DNA of 21,447 nt, from the NCBI GenBank assembly GCA_937995505.1, contig CALKJV010000119.1, forward strand, positions 1-21,447, written 5' to 3'. Made by a program: the position numbers and the translations under genes. This document shows, in pieces, positions 1 to 7,949 of the stretch (positions are counted from its first letter, which is position 1; every line of letters begins with the position of its first letter). The stretch comes from an uncultured Bacteroidia bacterium. Its GTDB lineage: Bacteria > Bacteroidota > Bacteroidia > SpSt-205. The notes under the pieces were generated by a model. That model had not been told where the DNA came from and made no database searches. It saw nothing but the letters and a program-made list of their open reading frames with translations.

Positions 1-24
1 TTTCGTGCGGTTAGAGGCCAAGCG

Positions 25-1422
25 TTAGCGGGCCGGCCGCAGAAGGCCAAGCCATACCATACTTAGCGCAGCTAGGCCCGCTAGAGAGACCCAGAGCGAG
101 CCGCAGGGCGCGCACAAAAGCGCTCCCCCTACAATGAGCGCGCCGGCTCCCAAAGGCCACAGCGGGAAGGCCCCTACTAGCACTCGCCTCCCTAACGCCA
201 CCGATAAGCTCACCATCACCGCATACGCAATCAAAGTGGTCCATGCACTAGCTACGTAGCCATAGCGGGGGATGCCGTAGAGATTACCGAGCCAGGTGAT
301 GCCGCTGCCTATCGCAGTGATAGCGACCCCGATAGAGGGGTCCGTCCCAAGCTTATACCAGATAGAAGCCTGTACGAGGGAACCCATGAGGAGATTAGCC
401 CAGAGCAAGATGGGAAGCACCTCTAGCGCAGCATGATACACAGGCGGGAGGAGTGGCTTAGGCAAAAGCCCGCCCCAAGTGGTCGTAACCGCCTTTGGTG
501 CCCATATCCCTAAAAGTAATACCCCCGCCAAGGCTATACCATGATACAGCAGCCAACTACGCCGATAGAAGTCCCGATCGCCTCGGTTTTCACCCAGGAG
601 AAGGGGCTCTCCCGCTTGGCGATACGCTTGCACAAAAAGGGCCAGTGCCATCGCTACCTTATACGCCGCACTATAGAGCGCCGTCTCCGTAAGGTCATAC
701 CGAGCGAGAAGCACCCGATCCAGCACATCGTTCGTAGCGCCCAGGAGTCCCATCAGCGCTAAGAGGAGGCCATAACGCAGAAGCGTATTTACGGCGGGAG
801 GAGCCGCCCCTTCAGAAAGCTCCTTGAGTAAGCGCGGTCCCCACACCAATGCCCACCCTAAGCGGAGAAGAGAAGCGGCTAAGTTCACGGCAAGGATATA
901 CGACAAGCCCCAACCCTTTACGCCTACGCCCCAGATATTTAGGGCGAGGAGGAGTCCGACATGGGAAAGCTGGATAGCGGCGAAGCGCCAGGGGCGTCCT
1001 GTAGCGCGCTGGTAGGCTAAGGCAAAACTTCCCCAGGCATCTACCGTCCAAATCGTTATGGTGAGCCATAAGAGGTGCGGCTGTTCTGCATAGCCTAAAC
1101 CCGCGGCAAAAGCGGGCACCGCCAGAGCCAGTAGCACGGCAAGTCCCCCTCCGACTGCCCCCGTAATCCCTAACATCCGCCAGAAAGCCGCAGCGGAGGC
1201 CTCCTGCCCTCGCACTCCAAAGCGGAAGTAAGCCGTCTCCATTCCTACCCCAGCCGCAATAAGCCCAAATACCATCCAAGAATACAACTCTGACAGCCGA
1301 CCAAAGTCTTCTAAGGTCAAGCGGTGCGCATACAATGGCGTAAGGGCCCAGTTGAGGAAGCGGGCAGTAGCACTTGTAAACCCATACACTGCCCCATGGT
1401 ACAGAAGCCGCCGTACCGACAC
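25..1422 (-). CDS. Oligosaccharide/polysaccharide flippase family membrane protein (Wzx/MATE-like)
   Basis: A 465-residue, very hydrophobic protein with about 12–14 predicted membrane spans and almost no soluble domain. The N-terminus (YGF.SA.ARFLN..LTPLYAHRL, then GMETAYFRFG near residue 60) resembles the Bacteroidota lipopolysaccharide/oligosaccharide flippases of the MOP superfamily, which move lipid-linked glycans across the inner membrane. The start is a GTG 17 nt after the ribH stop codon, with no upstream ATG in frame, so it probably rides on the TPR–ribH transcript. I see no glycosyltransferase nearby to tell which glycan is moved. It is complete; the stop is 24 nt from the window edge. 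The family call is fairly sure, the substrate unknown. Confidence 0.8.
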   Translation of the reverse strand: MSVRRLLYHGAVYGFTSATARFLNWALTPLYAHRLTLEDFGRLSELYSWMVFGLIAAGVGMETAYFRFGVRGQEASAAAFWRMLGITGAVGGGLAVLLALAVPAFAAGLGYAEQPHLLWLTITIWTVDAWGSFALAYQRATGRPWRFAAIQLSHVGLLLALNIWGVGVKGWGLSYILAVNLAASLLRLGWALVWGPRLLKELSEGAAPPAVNTLLRYGLLLALMGLLGATNDVLDRVLLARYDLTETALYSAAYKVAMALALFVQAYRQAGEPLLLGENRGDRDFYRRSWLLYHGIALAGVLLLGIWAPKAVTTTWGGLLPKPLLPPVYHAALEVLPILLWANLLMGSLVQASIWYKLGTDPSIGVAITAIGSGITWLGNLYGIPRYGYVASAWTTLIAYAVMVSLSVALGRRVLVGAFPLWPLGAGALIVGGALLCAPCGSLWVSLAGLAALSMVWLGLLRPAR

Positions 1423-1439
1423 GAGCGCAAAGGGCTACG

Positions 1440-2150
1440 TTAGGACGCCCCTGGCAGAGAGGGGTCAGACCGAGGGGATTCGATAGGAGAAGCTCCTATC
1501 GGCAGAGCAGCTATCGCCAAACGCGCCTCCCACGCCGCAAAACCCGAAAGAACCCAATCCTCCGCTTGAGATACTCGTTCCCACGCTTGCTTGAGGGTAT
1601 CAGGGGTCAAAACGCCCAAGATAATCGGTACGCCGGCAGAGAGATTGAGCTGCGCAAGTTGCTGTATCACAGCTGTGGCGAGATAGCGGTTATGCTCGGT
1701 AGCCCCTCGGAGGATGCAGCCCAGCGTAAGCACTACGGGGAGTTCCCCTTCCGCACCAGGCTCGTAGGGCTGCAGGTATCCGATGGGTCCAGGTGACTCT
1801 AAAAGAAACTGCGAGCGGAGCTTGCTGTCAAAATTCCCTTGGAAAAAAGGTGGCAAGCGGAGGTTGCTCTGAATCTGAGTGGGGCCTTGGATAGCGACCA
1901 GCTGCGTAAATCCGCGCTTCCAGGCATAGCGCCGCACGATAGCCCCTGCGGCATGCAGCAGCTCAAACGCTCCTGCCACCACCAGCTCATGGACTTTCTC
2001 GGAAGGGAAGCTTAGCTCTGCCAGCCGCTCTCGGGCGTGCAGTACCATCGCCTGTGTAAGCTCCTCATGCCAGAGCGTACGAACGAGAAAGAGCCGTACC
2101 CGCTTCACCAGCTCTGGCGAAGGGGTATAGCGCAGCCGCTCAGTCTGCAT
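1440..2150 (-). CDS. ribH: 6,7-dimethyl-8-ribityllumazine synthase, divergent, with a large internal insertion
   Basis: RibH condenses 5-amino-6-ribitylamino-uracil with 3,4-dihydroxy-2-butanone 4-phosphate in riboflavin synthesis. Recognisable family blocks: RTLWHEELT (residues 24–32), VAGAFEL (58–64), LGCILRGATEH (143–153, containing the catalytic-type His153), GVLT (169–172) and AWER (179–182, with the phosphate-binding-type Arg182). The protein is 236 residues against about 150–165 usually. The excess is mostly a block of about 57 residues between GAFE and LGCILRG (roughly 79–137), plus a short Pro/Ser-rich C-tail. The conserved Lys in the usual GNKG motif after ER is not visible (the segment reads AEDWVLSG). 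The start overlaps the TPR gene stop by 11 nt. TPR–ribH adjacency is common in Bacteroidota and supports the call. Whether it is catalytically normal is open. Confidence 0.85.
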   Translation of the reverse strand: MQTERLRYTPSPELVKRVRLFLVRTLWHEELTQAMVLHARERLAELSFPSEKVHELVVAGAFELLHAAGAIVRRYAWKRGFTQLVAIQGPTQIQSNLRLPPFFQGNFDSKLRSQFLLESPGPIGYLQPYEPGAEGELPVVLTLGCILRGATEHNRYLATAVIQQLAQLNLSAGVPIILGVLTPDTLKQAWERVSQAEDWVLSGFAAWEARLAIAALPIGASPIESPRSDPSLPGAS

Positions 2151-2829
2151 GCGCAGTCTCTACTCGAGCCAAGTGCTTCTGCGCCGTAGAAGCCTCCGCA
2201 GCTAAGGGATATTCTTGTACAATGCGTTGATAAGCCTTCCGAGCCTTGCCCCATTCCTGAGCCAGCTCGTAGCAGAGGCCTGCCTGCAAGAGAAAAACGG
2301 GGGTGGTTTGGGTATTATCGTGCACTTTGGCCGCTTTTTCGTAAGCCTTAGCGGCTTTAGAAAAGTCTTTGAGCTCTGCGTAAGCCCCAGCGAGGGCGGC
2401 GTAAGCTGCCCCACCCAGATAACTGTCAGGCGCATCGTAGTCTTCTAGCACCTGTACAGCTGCCTCATATTGCCCTGTTTTCAGGTAAGACAGACCTAAG
2501 TAGAGACGGCAGAGGTTTCCCGCTTCGCTACGACCGTATTCCTCTACCAGCTGCTCAAAGCCCAGCGCCGTAGCGGTACCCTTTATGGCCTTCTCAAAAG
2601 AGTCTTGTCGGAAATAACTTTCTGCTGTGCGCATTTCGCGCAGACACTCTTCGTTTTGGCTGCTCAGGTATTGCCGATAAGCAAGCCAACCTACCACGAG
2701 GAGGACCCCAGCTGTGGTCAGGATGGAAGCGAGCCGGTTTTGCCGAAGGCGCTGCCAGAGAGCCTCCCAGCGAGGGGGCGCTGGAGTGGGGGACTCCGCT
2801 TCGGATTTAGCGGTTTTTTCCTCTGCCAT
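2140..2829 (-). CDS. Membrane-anchored tetratricopeptide repeat protein
   Basis: A 229-residue protein. A charged, Pro-rich cytoplasmic N-terminus (about residues 1–30) is followed by one transmembrane helix (about 36–53, ASILTTAGVLLVVGWLAY) and then TPR-like helix pairs to the end (for example YLGLSYLKTGQYEAAVQVL and AALAGAYAELKDFSKAAKAYEKA). The architecture is that of the YfgM/TPR_21-like proteins that sit upstream of ribH in many Bacteroidota; a scaffold or chaperone-adaptor role is inferred from the fold only. An in-frame TTG lies three codons upstream, but it falls inside the TAnnTTTG promoter box (2836–2843), so I chose the ATG at 2829. First gene of the TPR–ribH–flippase operon. Confidence 0.8.
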   Translation of the reverse strand: MAEEKTAKSEAESPTPAPPRWEALWQRLRQNRLASILTTAGVLLVVGWLAYRQYLSSQNEECLREMRTAESYFRQDSFEKAIKGTATALGFEQLVEEYGRSEAGNLCRLYLGLSYLKTGQYEAAVQVLEDYDAPDSYLGGAAYAALAGAYAELKDFSKAAKAYEKAAKVHDNTQTTPVFLLQAGLCYELAQEWGKARKAYQRIVQEYPLAAEASTAQKHLARVETAHAD

Positions 2830-2835
2830 GAGGCG

Positions 2836-2843
2836 CAAAGATA
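2836..2843 (-). promoter_or_regulatory. Bacteroidota -7 promoter element for the TPR–ribH operon
   Basis: TATCTTTG on the minus strand, 6 nt before the ATG at 2829. Matches the Bacteroidota consensus TAnnTTTG exactly. With that element centred near -7, transcription would start at or next to the ATG. Confidence 0.65.
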
Positions 2844-2895
2844 CGACCGAAACGCCCTAAGCGCATTCCCAGCCCCCCGCAAAGCTCATAACAGC

Positions 2896-3438
2896 TTACA
2901 AAGTATCCCCTGCAAAAACAAGGCGCCAGCGCCGCTGGCTCACATCGTAAAAGGTTTGGTGGTCGGGGAAGTTCACCCATGTCTCGTTGTGCGCACGCAG
3001 ATTTTCTCCCTGGCGCCACAAGCGAAAAACCCCTTCCACTACGGCTCGGATGGTATCCTCGGGGAACCGATAGGTCCAGAAAAGCTCCTCGTAGTACGCT
3101 AAGCCCGTGTCAGCAGGGACAACTCGCCCCACAACAGCTTCGCGGCGGCCAGGGTAACGGCTTCGAGCAGGCCGACTAAACCCAAAATAAAGCGTATCGC
3201 CAGCCTCTACCCACAGTTCCCACCGATAAGACTGAATAGAGTCACGAGCCGCATGTGCTCCTGCAACTAAGGGATACAAGCGGGTACGCAGTGAGTCGCG
3301 CTTCTGGGCAGGAATAGCCTCCGGAGCCAGCCCGAGCGAAGAGCTGCTACACGCCCATACCCCAAAAAGGACAAGGGGCAGACTTACTCGTCTGCCCCAA
3401 GCCAGCCAAAAAAGACCGATCCGATCAGTAGGAAGCAT
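2896..3438 (-). CDS. Small uncharacterised lipoprotein
   Basis: A 180-residue predicted lipoprotein. It has Arg16/Arg17, a hydrophobic stretch, and a lipobox-like VWAC with Cys30 followed by a Ser run. The mature part is soluble, with several Trp and Tyr residues and a repeated GDTLYF/GDTL-like pattern that looks beta-rich. I recognise no family. The ATG at 3438 lies inside the last codons of the upstream beta-helix lipoprotein gene (14-nt overlap), so the two are cotranscribed and probably translationally coupled. A longer in-frame reading into the upstream gene has no signal peptide at its start and was discarded. Function unknown; co-expression with a surface lipoprotein suggests an envelope role. 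Confidence 0.65.
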   Translation of the reverse strand: MLPTDRIGLFWLAWGRRVSLPLVLFGVWACSSSSLGLAPEAIPAQKRDSLRTRLYPLVAGAHAARDSIQSYRWELWVEAGDTLYFGFSRPARSRYPGRREAVVGRVVPADTGLAYYEELFWTYRFPEDTIRAVVEGVFRLWRQGENLRAHNETWVNFPDHQTFYDVSQRRWRLVFAGDTL

Positions 3439-4825
3439 TCTGCGGGTCAAAGTGGGTCCAACCATCCGTCCAGTCGCTATTTGGATCCAAGGCCCCACGG
3501 AAAGGCACACTCTGGAAAAAGCCCCCACTGAGCTTAGGATGACCGAAGTCTGCCCCATTTGCCAGCGGGGAGCTAGCCGGCAGACGCAAATTCGGATTAG
3601 CCTGCCCTGAAATCTTGACAAAAAACGGCATAGGATTGCTAGAAGAGTAGCCGGCTATCGCTGTTAGGTCAGCCTCCACAATTAGCTCATTACCCGCCCC
3701 AGGAGTATTCCAAATTGCGCGAGTAACCGAGTCGGTATTGCCTTGCCCACCGACTAGAGCCCGAGTAGCATTCCCGGAGTCTGCGAGGAGCACGCTATTG
3801 CGCAGAAAGGCACGGTTGTTAGAGTAATGGTCTGCCGTGCTCCCACTCCCTCCATCTATCCGCAGTCCAGTCGGGAAGCCCCCAACGACAGAGTTGAAGA
3901 GCGATACCGCTGCATTTCGGCGCAGATGCAGACAGTTTTGATAGTTATTGCTACGGGAGGCTCCTCGGCGATCTATAGGGCCCAGAATGGTTACATTAGA
4001 AAAGACCGGCTCCGTATAGGGTGTGGAAGGAGAGCCAGACGGGTCATTATCCATCTCAAAGCCATTAGAGCCAGACTGGTCGGCCCCGAAAGGATCGCGA
4101 ATAGCCAACGCAAACTGCACCCGACCTGACCAGCCAAAATCCCCATCAAAGTCATCATCCCAGGTAGCATACGAGACCAGATACTTGCCGTTTACCGTGC
4201 CGCCAAACCACTCAAATCCATCATCGCCCCCATACGAGACCTGTACATGGTCTATCTGGGTACCTCGCCCCACACCGCCCATGGTCAAGCTATTGACCTC
4301 ATTATTTGGTGTGAGTGCTACTCCCGCAAACTCAATCCGTACATATCGGAAAACTCCAGAATTGTCATCTGGGTCGTCACCCCCAAACTCAATCGGTGGG
4401 CTAATTCCTTCAATGGTGAGGTTAGCGCTATTATTTGGGGCGCGACCTAAAATAATCACGCCGCCCCAGTCTCCGCGATCGCGTTCCCCGGGATCGAACT
4501 TAGAGGTGAAGATAATGGGCTTTTCCGGTGTACCCTCGGCGAAAATCTTCCCGCCTCGATCAATAATTAGGGTACCCTTGGTAGCCCGGTCCCCAAAGAG
4601 AATCGTACCTGCGGGAATACGAAGTATGCCCCCCGCCCGTACGATGTACTGGCCTTTGATGAGGTATTTTTTGGAGGCATCAAGGGCTAGTTCCGAGGTT
4701 AGCGCCCCCTCTAAGACAACGAGGCTACTTTGGGGCTGCGGTTGCGGTTCATCGTCCTTCTTCTTTTTACAGGCGACAAAAGCGCTCACTAGGAGCGCGA
4801 CGGCTAAAAACTGCGCGGTACGCAT
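3425..4825 (-). CDS. Surface lipoprotein with right-handed parallel beta-helix
   Basis: A 466-residue lipoprotein: signal peptide with lipobox AFVAC (Cys19), then a KKKKDDEPQPQPQ linker of the kind seen on Bacteroidota outer-membrane lipoproteins. The body has successive short beta-strand turns with Gly/Asn/Asp at the corners, typical of pectate-lyase-like beta-helices (AGGILRIPAGTILFG, RGGKIFAEGTPEKPIIFTS, then GGDDGFEWFGG and DDDFDGDFGW around the middle). The Asp-rich loops could bind Ca2+. No polysaccharide-lyase catalytic set is evident. Related Bacteroidota proteins are often mislabelled 'multidrug transporter'; nothing here supports transport. The promoter is unclear: GTTATTTG 7 nt upstream of the ATG is only a weak match. 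The downstream small lipoprotein overlaps its 3' end. Confidence 0.75.
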   Translation of the reverse strand: MRTAQFLAVALLVSAFVACKKKKDDEPQPQPQSSLVVLEGALTSELALDASKKYLIKGQYIVRAGGILRIPAGTILFGDRATKGTLIIDRGGKIFAEGTPEKPIIFTSKFDPGERDRGDWGGVIILGRAPNNSANLTIEGISPPIEFGGDDPDDNSGVFRYVRIEFAGVALTPNNEVNSLTMGGVGRGTQIDHVQVSYGGDDGFEWFGGTVNGKYLVSYATWDDDFDGDFGWSGRVQFALAIRDPFGADQSGSNGFEMDNDPSGSPSTPYTEPVFSNVTILGPIDRRGASRSNNYQNCLHLRRNAAVSLFNSVVGGFPTGLRIDGGSGSTADHYSNNRAFLRNSVLLADSGNATRALVGGQGNTDSVTRAIWNTPGAGNELIVEADLTAIAGYSSSNPMPFFVKISGQANPNLRLPASSPLANGADFGHPKLSGGFFQSVPFRGALDPNSDWTDGWTHFDPQNASY

Positions 4826-4915
4826 ATCGCTGCAAATAACCCCCCCGATTGTAAAGCACCTTTAGCGGCGAGGTTAGGCTTTCGTAAAAGCCACCCATCA
4901 CTCTCAAAAAAGCTT

Positions 4916-4923
4916 TACTTTTG
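4916..4923 (+). promoter_or_regulatory. -7 promoter element for the DUF4349 lipoprotein
   Basis: TACTTTTG, an exact TAnnTTTG match, ends 3 nt before the ATG at 4927. The overlapping TTG at 4921 would extend the frame by two codons but is part of this box. Predicts a leaderless message. Confidence 0.55.
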
Positions 4924-4926
4924 GCT

Positions 4927-5715
4927 ATGCGCTATCTGTACTTATGTAGTGCAGCGCTTTGGCTTCTGAGCTGTGGCGGAGGCGGCTCCGGTAGCAGCCC
5001 AGCTTACGCCCCAAGCGAAAAAGAGCAACTGCGAATGGAAATGACCCTCGTGACCCCCCGATGGCAAGCTGCCGCCGACTCCGTAGAGCGTTGGACAGCT
5101 GCCGTAGGAGGGCGTCTCCTGCGCCGAGAAAAAGAGGCCCAACGGTGGCACTTTTATGCGATTGCTATACCCGTTGCACAAGCCAAGCCCTTCGTAGAGC
5201 AGGTCCGTACGCTGGGCGAAGTTCTCAGCGAACGCACCTCCTTAGAAAGCGTAACCCAAGCCTACACAGACTTAGAAGCGCGCCTTCAAAGCAAAGAAGA
5301 AGCCATCGCCCGCATCCGCTCCCTCATGGAAAGGAGTACAAGCCCCAGTGACATCCTAAGCGCCGAACGCGCCATGCAAGAGCTGCTCAGCGAAAGAGAT
5401 GAGCTACGCAGCCGGTTTGAAGCTCTGCGCCAGCGGGTGCAAACGGTACAGCTTGACCTTACTTTGCGCAATCCCCGCTATGTAGACTATAGCGAGGGCG
5501 GAAACTACTTTAGCCAGCTCCTGCGCAGCATAGAGGCAGGTTGGGAGGGGTTTGTGTACTTTACCTTCGCCGTAGCGTATCTGTGGTGGCTATGGCTTCT
5601 CTTAGCGATACTTATCTGGTGGCTGCGGCGGCAGAAAAAGCGCATTGCTACAGCCGCTCCACCGAAAAAGGATGCAGGAGGTCCGGCAGCTGGCCCTCCA
5701 GCACCCACCGCGTAA
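4927..5715 (+). CDS. DUF4349 family lipoprotein with coiled coil and C-terminal membrane helix
   Basis: 262 residues from the ATG at 4927. A signal peptide ends in lipobox LLSC (Cys16), followed by a Gly/Ser-rich linker. Residues about 35–100 form the alpha/beta domain of DUF4349 proteins. Then comes a charged coiled coil (about 105–180: LEARLQSKEEAIARIRSLMER and similar), a short beta region (QLDLTLRNPRYVDY), a Trp-rich transmembrane segment (about 215–235) and a basic, Ala/Pro-rich tail. Function unknown in the family; the layout suggests an envelope-anchored coiled-coil protein. It is the only plus-strand gene in the left two-thirds of the window. Its last 68 nt lie opposite the end of thiO. 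Confidence 0.75.
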   Translation: MRYLYLCSAALWLLSCGGGGSGSSPAYAPSEKEQLRMEMTLVTPRWQAAADSVERWTAAVGGRLLRREKEAQRWHFYAIAIPVAQAKPFVEQVRTLGEVLSERTSLESVTQAYTDLEARLQSKEEAIARIRSLMERSTSPSDILSAERAMQELLSERDELRSRFEALRQRVQTVQLDLTLRNPRYVDYSEGGNYFSQLLRSIEAGWEGFVYFTFAVAYLWWLWLLLAILIWWLRRQKKRIATAAPPKKDAGGPAAGPPAPTA

Positions 5716-6745
5716 CCCCTTCTCCTACAAGCGGCGCTAATAAAATCCCATTTCGGTACAGGCCATTTACGTAGTAAAGCCGCTGGCCAGGAACCTTATA
5801 AAACAACGGTACGCGAGCCTCTGTAGCAGGCCGCAGCCCCGCCCATGTGCGCAGAATCCGACTCTCATACAGGTCCGGAAAGACGAAATAAGCTCGCCGC
5901 AAAATATCCAGCAGGCCGCCCACAGTTAGGGAGGGATCTAATCCCTTTTCTTCTGCGGTGCCGCCGAGGATGATGTAGCCGGGTTTCGGCACTGCGTAGC
6001 CATAGCCCATCATACGATTGAAGTAGCGCACAGGCGCAGGAAGCCAGTCTGGCGCCGGAGCCTCTATCGCTACCATCTGCCCGCGCACAGGATACACCCG
6101 AAAAGGCAGTTCTAACCCCTCCGTCGGTACCCCTACGCACAGAATAACTACCTCTGCCTCGTAAACACCGGCAGGACCATGCAGGTAATATGTTGAGCCG
6201 GTACACTCTACCCTCATGATAGGGGTATGAGAGTGAAAGACGGCACCCAGCTTTTGGGCAGCTTCTACCAGGCGGTCACGCAAATATTCTGGCACGATGT
6301 GGCCCTCATCTGGGGCGAAGCTCCCCGCCGGAATACGAGGGGAAATGTGTGGTAAGCGCTTCCGAAGGGCCGCACCCTCTAACCATTCTACGGTAAGCCC
6401 CTGGGCTTGCTCAAAAGCTACTCGCCGCTGCACATACGGCACATCCTCGGGCATAAGCGCTAGTTCGTATGTACCTGAAGGCCGATACCCAATGTCGCCC
6501 AGTTCGGCGGCCCATTCTGGGTAGCGTTGGCGGCTGGTGAGCATGGCCCGCAAAAGGGATAGCTCTTCAAATTCAGCCTCATAGGCTGGGGACAGCATCC
6601 CCGCTGAGGCCGTCATAGCCCCTTCTCCGGCACCGCGTGCATCAAATACATAGGGGGGATGGCCTTGTTTTGCGAGCTGCCAAGCAATGGCCAGCCCTGC
6701 GGCACCTGCGCCGACAACTGCAACCTCAGCCGCCTTGCCGGGCAT
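5648..6745 (-). CDS. thiO: Glycine oxidase ThiO (FAD-dependent)
   Basis: A 365-residue D-amino-acid-oxidase-family flavoenzyme. The Rossmann FAD motif VGAGAAGLAIAWQLA (residues 11–25) is followed by a FDARGAG second-strand motif, the ThiO-like segment TASAGMLSPAYEAE, and near the C-terminus GYIILGGTAEEKG and TWAGLRPATEARVPL. ThiO oxidises glycine to iminoglycine, the nitrogen and carbon donor for the thiazole ring of thiamin in aerobes. The ATG at 6745 is 20 nt inside thiS, which strongly supports the pathway call. thiG and thiF are not in the window. The 3' end runs 68 nt into the convergent DUF4349 gene. Confidence 0.9.
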   Translation of the reverse strand: MPGKAAEVAVVGAGAAGLAIAWQLAKQGHPPYVFDARGAGEGAMTASAGMLSPAYEAEFEELSLLRAMLTSRQRYPEWAAELGDIGYRPSGTYELALMPEDVPYVQRRVAFEQAQGLTVEWLEGAALRKRLPHISPRIPAGSFAPDEGHIVPEYLRDRLVEAAQKLGAVFHSHTPIMRVECTGSTYYLHGPAGVYEAEVVILCVGVPTEGLELPFRVYPVRGQMVAIEAPAPDWLPAPVRYFNRMMGYGYAVPKPGYIILGGTAEEKGLDPSLTVGGLLDILRRAYFVFPDLYESRILRTWAGLRPATEARVPLFYKVPGQRLYYVNGLYRNGILLAPLVGEGVTRWVLEGQLPDLLHPFSVERL

Positions 6746-6932
6746 AGACGAGCTCTACCTGGTCGCCCTCCGCTAAGTGAACTGATGCCCATTCGCTGCG
6801 GCGCAGCACTCGGCGATTGACTGCGACAGCTACCCCTACCTGGCCCGCATCTACCCCCAGACGCTCCAAAAGCGCATATATCGTAAGCCCCTCCGGAAGC
6901 TGCACCGCTTCACCGTTGAGCCGCACTTGCAT
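6726..6932 (-). CDS. thiS: Sulfur carrier protein ThiS
   Basis: A 68-residue ubiquitin-like protein starting MQVRLNGE, with the beta-grasp pattern (…LTIYALLERLGV…VAVAVNRRVLRRSEW…LAEGDQVELVYARQGG) and the diagnostic C-terminal Gly-Gly. The GG tail is adenylated and converted to thiocarboxylate, which delivers sulfur to thiazole synthase. It overlaps the upstream SDR gene by 23 nt and thiO by 20 nt, so all three are one operon. Length is normal for the family. Confidence 0.95.
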   Translation of the reverse strand: MQVRLNGEAVQLPEGLTIYALLERLGVDAGQVGVAVAVNRRVLRRSEWASVHLAEGDQVELVYARQGG

Positions 6933-7920
6933 ACATAGAAAGAAACAATTTCGCGGTGCGTTGAATCACCTCCCGCATGGGCGTATAGGTAAATCCCGCA
7001 AACGCCCGTGTAATCTTTGAGCCATCATACCGAAACTCTGCACTGGAAGTGCGAGCGGTCTCTCGCGTCACAGCGGCCGGCAGCCCAAACCATCGCCCCA
7101 TATACTCCATAGCCCACCCTACCCCCATAGCTACGGCTTTCGGCAGAGGGAAGCGCGGCGGGCGCTTGCCAATAGCCTCCGCTACTTCCGTAAAAAGCTG
7201 ACGATACCGCCAGTTTTCTGCCACCAGGATATAACGCTCTCCCCATCCCTGCGGGTGCTCTGCAAGCCCCCGAAAGGTCGCCTCTACCACGTCCCATACA
7301 CCGACAAAGCCATTGATACCGATAGGATAGGCTGGAAGCCCCCCCCAAACCATCTTGAAAAACGCCGGCGATCCCTTATCCCAACTGATATACGGCCCCA
7401 CAATAATCCCTGGATTGAGAATGAGCACGGAGAGACCTTCTTCGGCTCCGCGCCAGACCTCTTTCTCGCCGAGATACTTCGTGTAGCCGTAGTGGGTATT
7501 ATAGGGGGAGTCTTCCCAAAAGGCAGCTTCGGTAATGGCTTCTTTGGGGTCTTCTGGCCGCCCCAATGCCGCAATAGAACTGAGATACACAAAGCGAGGC
7601 ACCCCAGCTTCCAGCGCAGCATTGACGAGGTGGCGTGTGCCTTCTACATTTGTTTTATACATCCAGCTGCGAGCCCGAGGGGAGAAACTGATGGTCGCCG
7701 CAAAGTGAAGTATCGCTTCTGCCCCTCGGACGGCTTCCAAGAGGCCTTGCGGGTCTTCAAGAGAAACCTGCACGACCTCCACCTCTCCCAAGTAGGGCTT
7801 CAGCACTGGATGCTGGGGATTGCGCACGAGAAGTCTAAGCGGGGCCGGCCGACCTCGAGCCGCCCATTCTGACAGAAAAGTATAACCTAAAAAGCCTGTC
7901 GCGCCTGTTACGACCCACAT
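6910..7920 (-). CDS. Extended SDR / NAD(P)-dependent epimerase–dehydratase family protein
   Basis: A 336-residue extended short-chain dehydrogenase. The nucleotide-binding TGATGFLG is at residues 5–12, Ser at 114–115 (VYLSSIAALG), and the catalytic pair Y144xxxK148 lies in THYGYTKYLGEKE. NPGIIVGP follows, in the region after the active site. It resembles the dihydroflavonol-4-reductase-like/nucleoside-sugar epimerase group widespread in Bacteroidota. The substrate cannot be read from the sequence. It heads an operon with thiS and thiO; there is no obvious thiamin-related role, so cotranscription may reflect genome compaction. The ATG at 7920 is preceded by a near-consensus promoter box. Confidence 0.8.
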   Translation of the reverse strand: MWVVTGATGFLGYTFLSEWAARGRPAPLRLLVRNPQHPVLKPYLGEVEVVQVSLEDPQGLLEAVRGAEAILHFAATISFSPRARSWMYKTNVEGTRHLVNAALEAGVPRFVYLSSIAALGRPEDPKEAITEAAFWEDSPYNTHYGYTKYLGEKEVWRGAEEGLSVLILNPGIIVGPYISWDKGSPAFFKMVWGGLPAYPIGINGFVGVWDVVEATFRGLAEHPQGWGERYILVAENWRYRQLFTEVAEAIGKRPPRFPLPKAVAMGVGWAMEYMGRWFGLPAAVTRETARTSSAEFRYDGSKITRAFAGFTYTPMREVIQRTAKLFLSMYASAAQR

Positions 7921-7924
7921 GCCT

Positions 7925-7932
7925 TAAAGGTA
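7925..7932 (-). promoter_or_regulatory. Probable -7 element for the SDR–thiS–thiO operon
   Basis: TACCTTTA, 7 of 8 positions of TAnnTTTG (final A instead of G), 4 nt before the ATG. The spacing matches the other promoters in the window, so I accept the mismatch. Confidence 0.45.
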
Positions 7933-7949
7933 GGGCAAATACTGCCTCT

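Noticed and set aside
1..24. Start of another gene at the left edge
   Set aside because: Too short to support any call; only 24 nt follow the flippase stop.
2885..2905. Possible terminator hairpin (AAGCT…AGCTT) after the small lipoprotein
   Set aside because: Only a 5-bp A/T-rich stem with no T-run on the minus strand.
2605..3102. Plus-strand open frame of 165 codons across the TPR/lipoprotein junction
   Set aside because: Crosses two minus-strand genes and their promoter, has no recognisable motif, and is an antisense shadow.
4837..4844. GTTATTTG upstream of the beta-helix lipoprotein as a promoter box
   Set aside because: The spacing of 7 nt fits, but two of the six fixed positions of TAnnTTTG differ; not listed as a feature.
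4023..4865. Long open frame (280 codons) on the plus strand opposite the beta-helix lipoprotein
   Set aside because: Low-complexity Pro/Ser-rich translation with no start context. It mirrors the codon bias of the real lipoprotein gene, which has a signal peptide and family-like sequence.
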